DNA of 32,134 nucleotides, taken from an uncultured Mailhella sp. (lineage in GTDB: Bacteria > Desulfobacterota > Desulfovibrionia > Desulfovibrionales > Desulfovibrionaceae). The stretch covers positions 1 through 32,134 of the forward strand of contig CALUPL010000030.1 of the NCBI GenBank assembly GCA_944322635.1. Direction: 5' to 3'. A program made the position numbers and the translations under genes. Under the pieces are notes generated by a model. The model did not search any database. It had not been told where the DNA came from and saw only the letters and a list, made by a program, of their open reading frames with translations. Below are positions 8,275 through 15,632 of this stretch, piece after piece. Position 1 is the first letter of the stretch, and the number at the start of each line of letters is the position of its first letter.

Positions 8275-8304
8275 TTTACAACGCCTGTGCTGCCCGGCTA
8301 CATT
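8275..8304 (+). promoter_or_regulatory. Weak candidate promoter for the hydrogenase pair
   Basis: TTTACA (8275-8280) and TACATT (8299-8304) are separated by 18 nt on the plus strand, with five and four of six consensus bases. It would give a leader of about 150 nt before the 163-aa iron-sulfur gene. No better plus-strand promoter was seen in 8266-8459, so this is a best guess only. Confidence 0.3.
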
Positions 8305-8398
8305 CTGACGTCATCCGTACCGCGTTCCGCAGTGCGGCCGGCAGGCGGGAAAGTTCTTTCAGCTGCGCGGATGCAAAGGCACCGCACTCCGGCTTCAT
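8276..8398 (-). CDS. Possible small protein or gene remnant, 40 aa
   Basis: A 40-codon frame starts at an ATG (8398) and ends 10 nt before a minus-strand terminator. Codons are GC-rich at third positions and use CTG, CGC and GCC like neighbouring genes. The peptide is an Ala/Leu/Arg-rich amphipathic helix (for example KELSRLPAALRNAVR). No ribosome-binding site precedes the ATG. The frame extends back to paired ATGs at 8461 and 8458 that overlap the start of the opposite-strand gene. It could be a real short protein, the tail of a decayed gene, or chance; I recognise no family. Confidence 0.3.
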   Translation of the reverse strand: MKPECGAFASAQLKELSRLPAALRNAVRMTSECSRAAQAL

Positions 8399-8459
8399 GC
8401 CACGACGCCGGGCGCCGTCCCGCCGCCCGTCATCATCTTCACACCTTTCGGACGCCATC

Positions 8460-8951
8460 ATGGAAAAGTCACCGGAAACACAGAAGGCTCTGGCCGTTCT
8501 TGAAAAATTCACCAGCGACCAGTGCTGCGGCAAGTGCATTTCCTGCCGGGAAGGCACGAGGCAGATGCAGCAGATTCTCACCGACTCACCGCTTCCCTCC
8601 CCTTCGGAGGAAGAACTCGCCCTGCTCTCCGAGCTCGGCACGCTCATAGACCACACCGCCCGCTGCGGACTCGGCAAAAGCATTGCACGGCAGGTTCTTT
8701 CCGTGCTTGAGCATCAGGGCGGGGATGAACGCGTGATTGAAGAGTATCTGCCGGGTCCCTATCAGGAACTCATATTCTTCGACATCGACCCCAAACGCTG
8801 CAAGGGCTGTTCCAAATGCTCCCGCCTCTGCCCGGTACACGCCATAACGGGCGTTATCAAGCAGCCTTTCGTCATCAATCATGAACTGTGCATCAAATGC
8901 GGCACCTGCATGATGAACTGCAAGTTCGGCGCCATTTCCATCAAGGATTAA
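8460..8951 (+). CDS. Stand-alone HndC/NuoF C-terminal iron-sulfur protein
   Basis: 163-aa protein matching only the C-terminal part of NuoF/HndC/HydB-type flavoprotein subunits. An N-terminal 4Fe-4S site of the NuoF type uses C23-x2-C26-x2-C29 (CCGKCISCREGT) and C69 (RCGLG). It is followed by a two-cluster ferredoxin with C114/C117/C120/C124 and C144/C147/C150/C154. Full-length relatives carry FMN- and NAD(P)H-binding and SLBB domains ahead of this; none is encoded upstream here. It probably passes electrons to or from the hydrogenase that starts 2 nt downstream. The ATG at 8460 has only a weak ribosome site; an upstream in-frame start at 8397 would add a low-complexity basic stretch and was not used. 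Gene truncation versus dedicated subunit is discussed in the findings. Confidence 0.85.
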   Translation: MEKSPETQKALAVLEKFTSDQCCGKCISCREGTRQMQQILTDSPLPSPSEEELALLSELGTLIDHTARCGLGKSIARQVLSVLEHQGGDERVIEEYLPGPYQELIFFDIDPKRCKGCSKCSRLCPVHAITGVIKQPFVINHELCIKCGTCMMNCKFGAISIKD

Positions 8952-8953
8952 CC

Positions 8954-10648
8954 ATGGGCAGCATGATCATCGACGGCATCCGCGTCGAATTCACCGATGA
9001 AACCAATGTGCTGACGGTCATACGCAAGGCGGGCATCGATCTGCCTACGCTCTGCTACGTTTCGGAACTTTCCGTGTACGGCGCCTGCCGTCTCTGCACG
9101 GTCAAGGACGAAGAAGGCCGTTATTTCGCCTCCTGCACGGTGCGCCCGCGCGACGGCATGAACATTCAGACCAACACGCCGGAGCTGCGCAAATACCGCC
9201 GCACACTGCTTGAGCTTCTGCTCGCCTCCCACGATCGCGACTGCACGGTGTGCAACAAGAACGGCGACTGCCATCTGCAGAATCTGGCCGAACGCATGGG
9301 AGTGAGAAGCATTCGCTTCAAGAGTGCGCAGGAACACCACGACGTGGACAACAGTTCCAACTGCATCGTGCGCACGCCGAGCAAATGCATACTCTGCGGC
9401 GACTGCGTGCGCATGTGCGACAACATTCAGGCCGTGGACGCTCTGGACTTTGCCGGAAAGGGCGTCGCCACGCTGGTCACTCCGGCCTACAACCGCCGTC
9501 TGGCCGAAACCGACTGCGTGGGCTGCGGCCAGTGCCGCGTGGTCTGTCCCACGGGCGCCATTTCCATAAAAAGCACCGTGGATGAGGTATGGGCCGCCCT
9601 TGCAGACCCGAAAAACAAGGTGGTGGCTCAGGTGGCCCCGGCCGTGCGCACCGCCATAGGCGACAGATTCGGCTTCCCCGCCGGAAAAAACGTCATGAAC
9701 CGCCTCGTTACGGTGATGCACCGTCTGGGATTCGAGGAAGTGTATGATACGGCTTTCGGTGCCGATCTCACCGTTACCGAAGAGAGCCGCGAACTTGAAG
9801 CCCGGCTCGCATCCGGGGAAAAGCTGCCGCTCTTTACGAGCTGCTGTCCCGCGTGGGTGCGCTTCTGCGAAAAGAAGCATCCCGAGTTCATTCCCAACCT
9901 TTCCACCTGCCGTTCCCCCATGCAGATGTTCGGCGCGGTGCTGCGCGCCTGGGACGACAAGTCCCCCGATGAAAAGGGACGCCGCCTCGTTTCCGTGGCC
10001 ATCATGCCCTGCACGGCCAAAAAGGACGAAATACTTCGTCCCGAATCGCGTACGAACGGCAGACAGGACGTGGATTATGTTCTGACTACGGAAGAACTCA
10101 TAGGCATGATTCAGAGCTACGGACTTACGCTGAACGGCGCGGACAAGGATGCGGCGGACATGCCCTTCGGCATCACGTCCGGCGCGGGCCTCATATTCGG
10201 CGCAAGCGGCGGCGTGACCGAAGCCGTGCTGCGCAACTTCATTGCCGGCCACAACCGGCAGGAAATAGATGCGCTCAAGAAAGTCGGCGTGCGCGAGGAA
10301 AACGGCGTGCGCGAGTTCACCTTCCGCTGCGGCGACAGAGATATCCGGGCGGCGGTGGTCAGCGGGCTGCGCAATGCCGACATGGTGCTGAATGCCATTC
10401 GTGAAGGCGGCAAGAACTATGACTTCGTGGAGTTCATGGCCTGTCCCGGCGGCTGCATCATGGGCGGCGGACAGCCGGTTTCCTCTCACGGCAACATGTT
10501 CCGGGCCCGCCGCGACTCGCTGTACGAAGCGGACATCAACATGCAGATAAAGAAAACCAGCGAGAACCCTCTGCTCGACACGCTTTACGCCACTCTGCTC
10601 AAGGGCAGGGAACACGAGCTTCTGCACAGAAACATGACCGGCAACTGA
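8954..10648 (+). CDS. [FeFe] hydrogenase, HndD/group A type, catalytic subunit
   Basis: 564-aa soluble [FeFe] hydrogenase that interconverts protons plus electrons with H2. Domains in order: 2Fe-2S domain (C34, C45, C48, C61); His-Cys3 4Fe-4S site (H93, C97, C100, C106); two-cluster ferredoxin (C145/C148/C151/C155 and C188/C191/C194/C198); H-cluster domain with all signatures, TSCCPAW (C297 for proton transfer, C298 ligand), MPCTAKKDE (C353) and FMACPGGCIMGGGQP (C497, C501). It ends with the small-subunit-like tail. No signal peptide is present, so it is cytoplasmic, unlike the periplasmic two-subunit enzyme of Desulfovibrio. The ATG at 8954 follows AAGGA by about 7 nt and lies 2 nt after the preceding stop. 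The architecture matches NADP-reducing HndD, but HndA and HndB partners are not in the window, nor are the maturases HydE, HydF and HydG. Confidence 0.95.
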   Translation: MGSMIIDGIRVEFTDETNVLTVIRKAGIDLPTLCYVSELSVYGACRLCTVKDEEGRYFASCTVRPRDGMNIQTNTPELRKYRRTLLELLLASHDRDCTVCNKNGDCHLQNLAERMGVRSIRFKSAQEHHDVDNSSNCIVRTPSKCILCGDCVRMCDNIQAVDALDFAGKGVATLVTPAYNRRLAETDCVGCGQCRVVCPTGAISIKSTVDEVWAALADPKNKVVAQVAPAVRTAIGDRFGFPAGKNVMNRLVTVMHRLGFEEVYDTAFGADLTVTEESRELEARLASGEKLPLFTSCCPAWVRFCEKKHPEFIPNLSTCRSPMQMFGAVLRAWDDKSPDEKGRRLVSVAIMPCTAKKDEILRPESRTNGRQDVDYVLTTEELIGMIQSYGLTLNGADKDAADMPFGITSGAGLIFGASGGVTEAVLRNFIAGHNRQEIDALKKVGVREENGVREFTFRCGDRDIRAAVVSGLRNADMVLNAIREGGKNYDFVEFMACPGGCIMGGGQPVSSHGNMFRARRDSLYEADINMQIKKTSENPLLDTLYATLLKGREHELLHRNMTGN

Positions 10649-10712
10649 CAGCCCGCAGGAATGCTTCTCCGGCACGTTTCCCGGAGCCTCCCCCTGCCGA
10701 AATCAAAACACA

Positions 10713-10750
10713 GGCCCTCTTTTCTCACTGCACAGAAAAGAGGGCCCTTT
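10713..10750 (+). terminator. Terminator after the hydrogenase gene
   Basis: A 13-bp stem (10713-10725 with 10734-10746) with an 8-nt loop lies 64 nt past the hydrogenase stop. The plus-strand side ends in a short T3 run. The minus-strand side is also T-rich (10711-10700), so it may work in both directions between the convergent hydrogenase and ppx genes. Confidence 0.6.
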
Positions 10751-10812
10751 CGCATGAACCTGCCGGCAGAAGCGGAATCAGTACGACGAACAGCCTCTTC
10801 CGACGCGCATAC

Positions 10813-10850
10813 GTCAAGACGCCCGCTCCCAGGGGACCGGGCGTCTTGAC
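10813..10850 (-). terminator. Hairpin after ppx, probable terminator without a T-run
   Basis: A perfect 13-bp stem (10813-10825 with 10838-10850) with a 12-nt loop begins 16 nt past the ppx stop on the minus strand. Neither side carries a T-run, so it may be an mRNA 3'-end stabiliser or a factor-assisted terminator. Confidence 0.45.
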
Positions 10851-10866
10851 CGCTCACGAAAAGGCC

Positions 10867-12432
10867 TCACGACGCGGATTCCCACATCACGACCGTCTTG
10901 CCGAAGCACTTTTCCAGAGCCTTGTAACAGCGCTTCAATCTCTCCTTTTCCACGGGGCAGGGCACGGAGGCGCAAACGACAAGCGCAAGCCCCTGTTCCT
11001 TCCGAACGAACTCTGCAGACACCACGGCCTGCCGATGACTTTTGTCCATGCCCTCGGCCAGACTGAGAAAAAGGGAAAGATACCGGGCATGTTCCTGCCA
11101 GTCCTCGGCAAGCGTGACAACGCAGCCCTTGTCCTTTTTGGCATACCCGTACCTGTGATACAGGGCAAGCGCGGCCATGAGCGACACTTCCTTTTGCGTG
11201 AAGCCGAGCATTTCGCTGTTCTGAATGAGATAGTGGCTGTGCACGTTGTGCTTCGTGAAGGAAATGAAGATGCCGATATCGTGCAGAAGCGCGGCATAGT
11301 ACAGCAGCTCGCGCATTCTGGCAGGCCCCCGGTACAGACCGAGTTCCCGAGCCGAGTCAAAGAGCATGAGCGCAAGCTTTGCCACATGCCGGGAATGCAC
11401 TTCCTCAAAGCGGCACAGTCTTGCCAGACGGAGCACGCTCTCGTCGCGCACGGAAAGACGCCCCTTTTCCGGAAATATTCTCTCCAGATAGTCGGCCAGC
11501 GCGCCGTCCCGAAGCCCCCGGCCGGAAACACGCACGGAATCGAAATCCAGCTCCTCCATGACGGTCTGCAATATGGCTGCGCCGGGAATGAGAATGCCGG
11601 TACGCCGGGGATTCATGCCGGGCAGAGACATTCTCTGTTCTTCGTTGCGTTCGCAGAGCGCCTTCACCACGCGCCGAAGAGAGCTGTAGCTCAAAAGTTC
11701 CGTGGTGTCGCCGGTTTTTCTTCCGCTTTCGCGTTCCATGGCCACGGCCATTTCCGCAAGGCTCTGGATGGTACCGGAACTGCCCACGAGTTCGCCGGGC
11801 CCCTGGGCTTCCATGCGCTGAAGGGGCAGAACGGCATGATCGCGCACGTATTTCTGCATTTCCGCATATCGCTGGGGACTCACCGCATCGGAACAGGGAA
11901 ACAGACCGGCAAGGCGCACGGCTCCGAGCTTGAGGGACTCCAGTTCCAGAATGTTGCTTCCGCTTGCCACGGAAAGCTCGGTGCTGCCGCCGCCGATGTC
12001 GATGAACATGCGCTTTCCGGCAAAGGGTTCAAGAGCCACGGACACGCCGCGACAGATGAGACGCGCCTCTTCCCTGCCGGAAATCACCGTAAAGTCTATG
12101 CCTGTTTCCCGGCGTATCTCATCCATGAACTCCTGCCCGTTCTCCGCATCGCGCACGGCGGCCGTGGCCAGTGCCACAACCTCGTCCACGCCGTAGGAGC
12201 GGCACATTCCGGCAAAGCCTCGCAGCGCGGCAATGGTACGCCGCATGGGCTCGGGCTGGAGCCTGTGAGCCTCAAACGCCCCTTCACCGAGCCGCACCAT
12301 CTGCTTCACCTGATTGAGTACGCTGGTCACCCGGTTTTCACCGACGCGGACTATCATCATGCGCAGGGAGTTCGATCCCAGATCCATGATGGCAACGGTG
12401 CGCACGCCTGCGGCAGGATTTTCAGAGGACAT
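10867..12432 (-). CDS. ppx: Ppx/GppA family exopolyphosphatase with C-terminal HD domain
   Basis: 521-aa cytosolic enzyme that removes terminal phosphate from polyphosphate, or the 5'-phosphate of pppGpp. The ASKHA-fold core shows DLGSNS (residues 17-22), the SGREEA segment with the expected catalytic E121, DIGGGSTE (145-152) and GSSGT (217-221). The C-terminal third is an HD domain (H349, H384-D385 in LLHDIG, then HNVHSH). Length fits the long, E. coli Ppx-like form. The ATG at 12432 follows AAGGAG by 6 nt and overlaps the preceding HD-protein gene by 11 nt, so the two are translationally coupled. It is the last gene of the phosphate/polyP operon. Whether polyP or pppGpp is the main substrate cannot be read from sequence; the ppk1 neighbour favours polyP. 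Confidence 0.92.
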   Translation of the reverse strand: MSSENPAAGVRTVAIMDLGSNSLRMMIVRVGENRVTSVLNQVKQMVRLGEGAFEAHRLQPEPMRRTIAALRGFAGMCRSYGVDEVVALATAAVRDAENGQEFMDEIRRETGIDFTVISGREEARLICRGVSVALEPFAGKRMFIDIGGGSTELSVASGSNILELESLKLGAVRLAGLFPCSDAVSPQRYAEMQKYVRDHAVLPLQRMEAQGPGELVGSSGTIQSLAEMAVAMERESGRKTGDTTELLSYSSLRRVVKALCERNEEQRMSLPGMNPRRTGILIPGAAILQTVMEELDFDSVRVSGRGLRDGALADYLERIFPEKGRLSVRDESVLRLARLCRFEEVHSRHVAKLALMLFDSARELGLYRGPARMRELLYYAALLHDIGIFISFTKHNVHSHYLIQNSEMLGFTQKEVSLMAALALYHRYGYAKKDKGCVVTLAEDWQEHARYLSLFLSLAEGMDKSHRQAVVSAEFVRKEQGLALVVCASVPCPVEKERLKRCYKALEKCFGKTVVMWESAS

Positions 12433-13474
12433 CCCTGTCTCCTTCCCTGCCCTGCTCGACTTCCAGTCGCCCGCCGTACAGGCTTTCAAGAAAATCTCCC
12501 TTCTTCAGAGCGCGACGGCATTCCTTCCGGCAGGATTCCGCTCCGAAGCAGACAAGGCGGACCGTCCTGCGGCGAAGCGTGACGCGCAGTTCCTCCACCG
12601 CCCCTCTGTGCCGGTAGTCCAACGCATCGGCCACTCTCAAAATGGCCGCAGCTCCGCACAGTCCCTTGCGCTCTTCCCGGGAAAGCGCGGCAAAACGCCT
12701 GTGCTTCATGCCCGGCCAGGCTCGACGATGATAACGGGCAAGCAGCGCCACCAGAGACCGGTCGGAGTCCTCAAGCCCGAAAGAAAGAGAAAGTCTGTCG
12801 TTGGCTTCAATGATTTCCATGCTGCGCTTGTGATGACGGCGACGTCCGCCGGCGGCAAAGCCGAGGTCGTGCCACAATGCGGCCTGAGCCAGGAGCCTGG
12901 CCCAGCGGATGTCGAGCTCGAATCTGCGCGAAAACGCTTCAAAAAGAAAAAGAGAAAGCATGGCCACATGGCGTCCGTGATGCACGGCTTCCAAAAGAGC
13001 CGTGCCGGAAACCTCGCCGAGATTCGCGCTCAGACTCTCTTCCTCGGCGGAATGTTCCTTCATCCACTGGAACATCTGCTCCACGGCGTTCTGTTCCAGC
13101 TCCTCGCACAGAAGTTTGCCCCGGAGAATATCAAGATCGCCGGGAACGCGCTCGGCAGATGCGGGAGAAGCTTCTGCCCTCGTTCCGGCGTCCACCGCCG
13201 GTTCCTCTTCGCGAGTTTCTCCTTCCGGTCCGTTTTCCGTCGTTTCGGCATCCCGGCTCATGCCGTTCTCGCAAATCTTTTCTTCCTCATGGCCGTTTCC
13301 GCACGCCGATTCGGACGTTGATTCCCCGCTCGTGTCTGCGGCGATCTCCAGAGTTTCGACGGAAACATTCTCACTCATGCTCACAGCCGCCTCTTCCGCA
13401 GAGCCTGCGCGTCCGGCGCGGGTTCTTGTGCCCGACCGGCGGCTTCTGCCGTTCTTTCCTGCTGACTTGACCAT
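12422..13474 (-). CDS. HD-domain protein resembling the Ppx/GppA C-terminal domain
   Basis: 350-aa protein between ppk1 and ppx. Residues 1-110 are low complexity: a basic start, then a Glu/Ser/Thr-rich acidic stretch likely to be disordered. Residues about 165-290 form an HD metal-dependent phosphohydrolase-like domain with H169 (HGRHV), H202-D203 (ALWHDLG), H214/H215 (RRHHKRS), H249 (ARYHR) and D283 (RVADALDY). This pattern matches the HD domain at the C-terminus of Ppx/GppA rather than a full exopolyphosphatase, since the ASKHA core is absent. Start: ATG 13474 follows GGAGG by 5-6 nt; ATG 13486 has no ribosome site. It may act on nucleotides or help Ppx; the substrate is unknown. Confidence 0.85.
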   Translation of the reverse strand: MVKSAGKNGRSRRSGTRTRAGRAGSAEEAAVSMSENVSVETLEIAADTSGESTSESACGNGHEEEKICENGMSRDAETTENGPEGETREEEPAVDAGTRAEASPASAERVPGDLDILRGKLLCEELEQNAVEQMFQWMKEHSAEEESLSANLGEVSGTALLEAVHHGRHVAMLSLFLFEAFSRRFELDIRWARLLAQAALWHDLGFAAGGRRRHHKRSMEIIEANDRLSLSFGLEDSDRSLVALLARYHRRAWPGMKHRRFAALSREERKGLCGAAAILRVADALDYRHRGAVEELRVTLRRRTVRLVCFGAESCRKECRRALKKGDFLESLYGGRLEVEQGREGDRDVL

Positions 13475-13502
13475 AAATTCCTCCATGAAAAAATGAAGCG
13501 GC

Positions 13503-15629
13503 TCAGCGCTTCAGAAGAAGCTCCTGAGAATTCACAGGCTCAACGCCGTCCGCAGGACTCAGGCGAACGTATTCTCCGTTTCCGCGCAGTTCCCATGCCT
13601 GCATGTTGTCGGCAAGCTGGAGTCTGAGCACCTCAAGAAGCGTACGGCGTATGTTCTCGTCAAGTACGGGAGTGAGCACCTCGATGCGCCTGTCCAGATT
13701 GCGGGACATCATGTCCGCACTGCCCATGAACATGCAGGAGTCGCCTCCATTGCGGAACCAGTACACGCGCGCATGTTCAAGAAAACGCCCCACGATGGAA
13801 TGCACCGTGATGTTCTCGCTCACGCCGGGAATCCCGGGAATGAGGCAGCAGATGCCGCGAACGATGAGGTTCACCTTCACGCCTGCCATGGATGCCGTGT
13901 ACAGCGCGCGGATGATCTTTCGGTCCACGAGCTGATTGCACTTCATGATGATTTCGCCGCCGTCGCCCCGGGCGCAGACGGCTATTTCGTTCTGAATCTG
14001 CTCTATGAGCCTGCGGCGCATGGCGTTCGGCGAAACGAGAAGCTCCCTGTAGTTGTCCTTTTCCGCGTAACCGGTCATCACGTTGAAAAGATCGGCCATG
14101 TCCGCACAGATGTCGGGCTGACAGGTGAGAATGCCCATGTCGGTGTACATTCTGGCCGTGGAGGCATTGTAGTTGCCCGTGCCTATATGGGCATAGCTCA
14201 CCACGCCTTCCGCCTCCCGGCGCACCACAAGGCAGAGCTTGGCATGAATCTTCATGCCCACGAAGCCGTACACCACGTTCACGCCCTCGCGCTCCAGCTC
14301 CTCCGCCCAGGTGATGTTGCGCTCTTCATCGAAACGGGCCTTGAGTTCCACCACGGCCGTCACCTGCTTGCCGTGCCTTCTGGCCTCAATGAGCGAACGA
14401 ACGATGGGCGAATCGTTGCCTACGCGGTAAAGCGTCTGCTTGATGGAAATGACGTCCGGATCCTCGGCGGCCTTCTGCACGAAATCCAGCACGGGAGTGA
14501 AACTGTCGTAGGGATGATGCAGAAAAACGTCCTGCTTGCGGATGATGCGGAACAGACTGTCCGTCTGGAGAACGGCAGGCACCACGGGACTGTGTCCCGG
14601 AATCTTGAGACCGGGCCTGTCGAGTCCGTAGAGGGACATGAACTGCGCAAAGGCCAGCGGACCCTTGACGCGATAGATCTGGAAAGGCTTGAGCCCCAGA
14701 TGCTTGATGAGAAATTCCGAAAGATCCGTGGACATGCCGCGCGCCGTCTCAAGACGCACCACACCGCCGAAGCGCCGCTGCTCCACCATGTCCTGCACGG
14801 CTTCGAGCAGATCGTCGCTTTCATCCTCGTCGATATTGACGTCGGTATTTCTCGTAATGCGGAACAGGCCTGAATCCATGACCGTGTAACCGGGGAACAG
14901 CAGTTCGAGATGTTCCTCGATGAGCTCCTCAAGAAGAAGAATGTCCGCGTCGCGCACATTGGCCTTGAGGCCGAGAGAGGCGTAGGTTTTGGCCTCCTTG
15001 TTGCGCGGAATGAAGATGAAGCGCGGCACGTTGCTCGGACAGCGCAGTCTGGCAAAACGGGCTATGCCGTCCCGTCCCTGAAGCCGGATGATGAAATTCA
15101 GACTCAGGTTCGAAATGGTGGGAAAAGGATGCCCCGGATCTATGGCCTGCGGGGTAAGCACGGGGTAAATCTCGTCACGGAAATAGGCCAGCAGAAAACG
15201 CCGCTGCTTTTCCGTAAGCTCGTCGTAATGCACAAGATGCACGTCCCTCTCCCGCAAAAGCGGCACGAGCTTCTTCTGCCAGTGATCGCTTGCCCTTGAA
15301 AGCAGAACCGAAGCCTTGCGGCGTATTTCGGCAAGCTGTCGGGCGGGCGTCATGCGGTCGGCTTCGGCGCTTTCCGCGCCCTCACGGTACTGACGCAGCA
15401 CCTTGGCCACGCGCACCATGAAAAATTCATCCAGATTATTGTAGAATATGGCAAGAAACTTGGTCTGTTCCAGAAGAGGAAGCCTCTCATCCAGCGCCGT
15501 TTCAAGAACCCGGGCGTTAAAGTCGAGCCAGCTCAACTCTCTGTTCAGGTAATAGTCCTGTGACGAAAGATCGATCTTCTTCTGGTCCGACTGCCGGGAC
15601 TCTGAAATCCTTTCCTTCTTTTCAGTCAC
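13503..15629 (-). CDS. ppk1: Polyphosphate kinase 1
   Basis: 708-aa enzyme that reversibly polymerises the gamma-phosphate of ATP into inorganic polyphosphate. The N-terminal domain carries the family signature YLNRELSWLDFN (residues 27-38). The catalytic core has H462 in KIHAKL, equivalent to the autophosphorylated histidine of E. coli Ppk (H435), and H619 in FLEHARVYWF, equivalent to H592. Length is normal for Ppk1. Start is GTG at 15629, 8 nt after GGAGG and 3 nt past the Na/Pi transporter stop, so translation is probably coupled. Its place between a phosphate transporter and two polyP-turnover genes fits a phosphate-storage role. Confidence 0.96.
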   Translation of the reverse strand: MTEKKERISESRQSDQKKIDLSSQDYYLNRELSWLDFNARVLETALDERLPLLEQTKFLAIFYNNLDEFFMVRVAKVLRQYREGAESAEADRMTPARQLAEIRRKASVLLSRASDHWQKKLVPLLRERDVHLVHYDELTEKQRRFLLAYFRDEIYPVLTPQAIDPGHPFPTISNLSLNFIIRLQGRDGIARFARLRCPSNVPRFIFIPRNKEAKTYASLGLKANVRDADILLLEELIEEHLELLFPGYTVMDSGLFRITRNTDVNIDEDESDDLLEAVQDMVEQRRFGGVVRLETARGMSTDLSEFLIKHLGLKPFQIYRVKGPLAFAQFMSLYGLDRPGLKIPGHSPVVPAVLQTDSLFRIIRKQDVFLHHPYDSFTPVLDFVQKAAEDPDVISIKQTLYRVGNDSPIVRSLIEARRHGKQVTAVVELKARFDEERNITWAEELEREGVNVVYGFVGMKIHAKLCLVVRREAEGVVSYAHIGTGNYNASTARMYTDMGILTCQPDICADMADLFNVMTGYAEKDNYRELLVSPNAMRRRLIEQIQNEIAVCARGDGGEIIMKCNQLVDRKIIRALYTASMAGVKVNLIVRGICCLIPGIPGVSENITVHSIVGRFLEHARVYWFRNGGDSCMFMGSADMMSRNLDRRIEVLTPVLDENIRRTLLEVLRLQLADNMQAWELRGNGEYVRLSPADGVEPVNSQELLLKR

Positions 15630-15632
15630 GAC

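Noticed and set aside
8948..10675. Long minus-strand reading frame (about 575 codons) antisense to the hydrogenase
   Set aside because: It is the mirror of a conserved gene with all H-cluster motifs. The encoded protein is His/Ala/Val-rich with no recognisable domain, a common artefact in GC-rich DNA.
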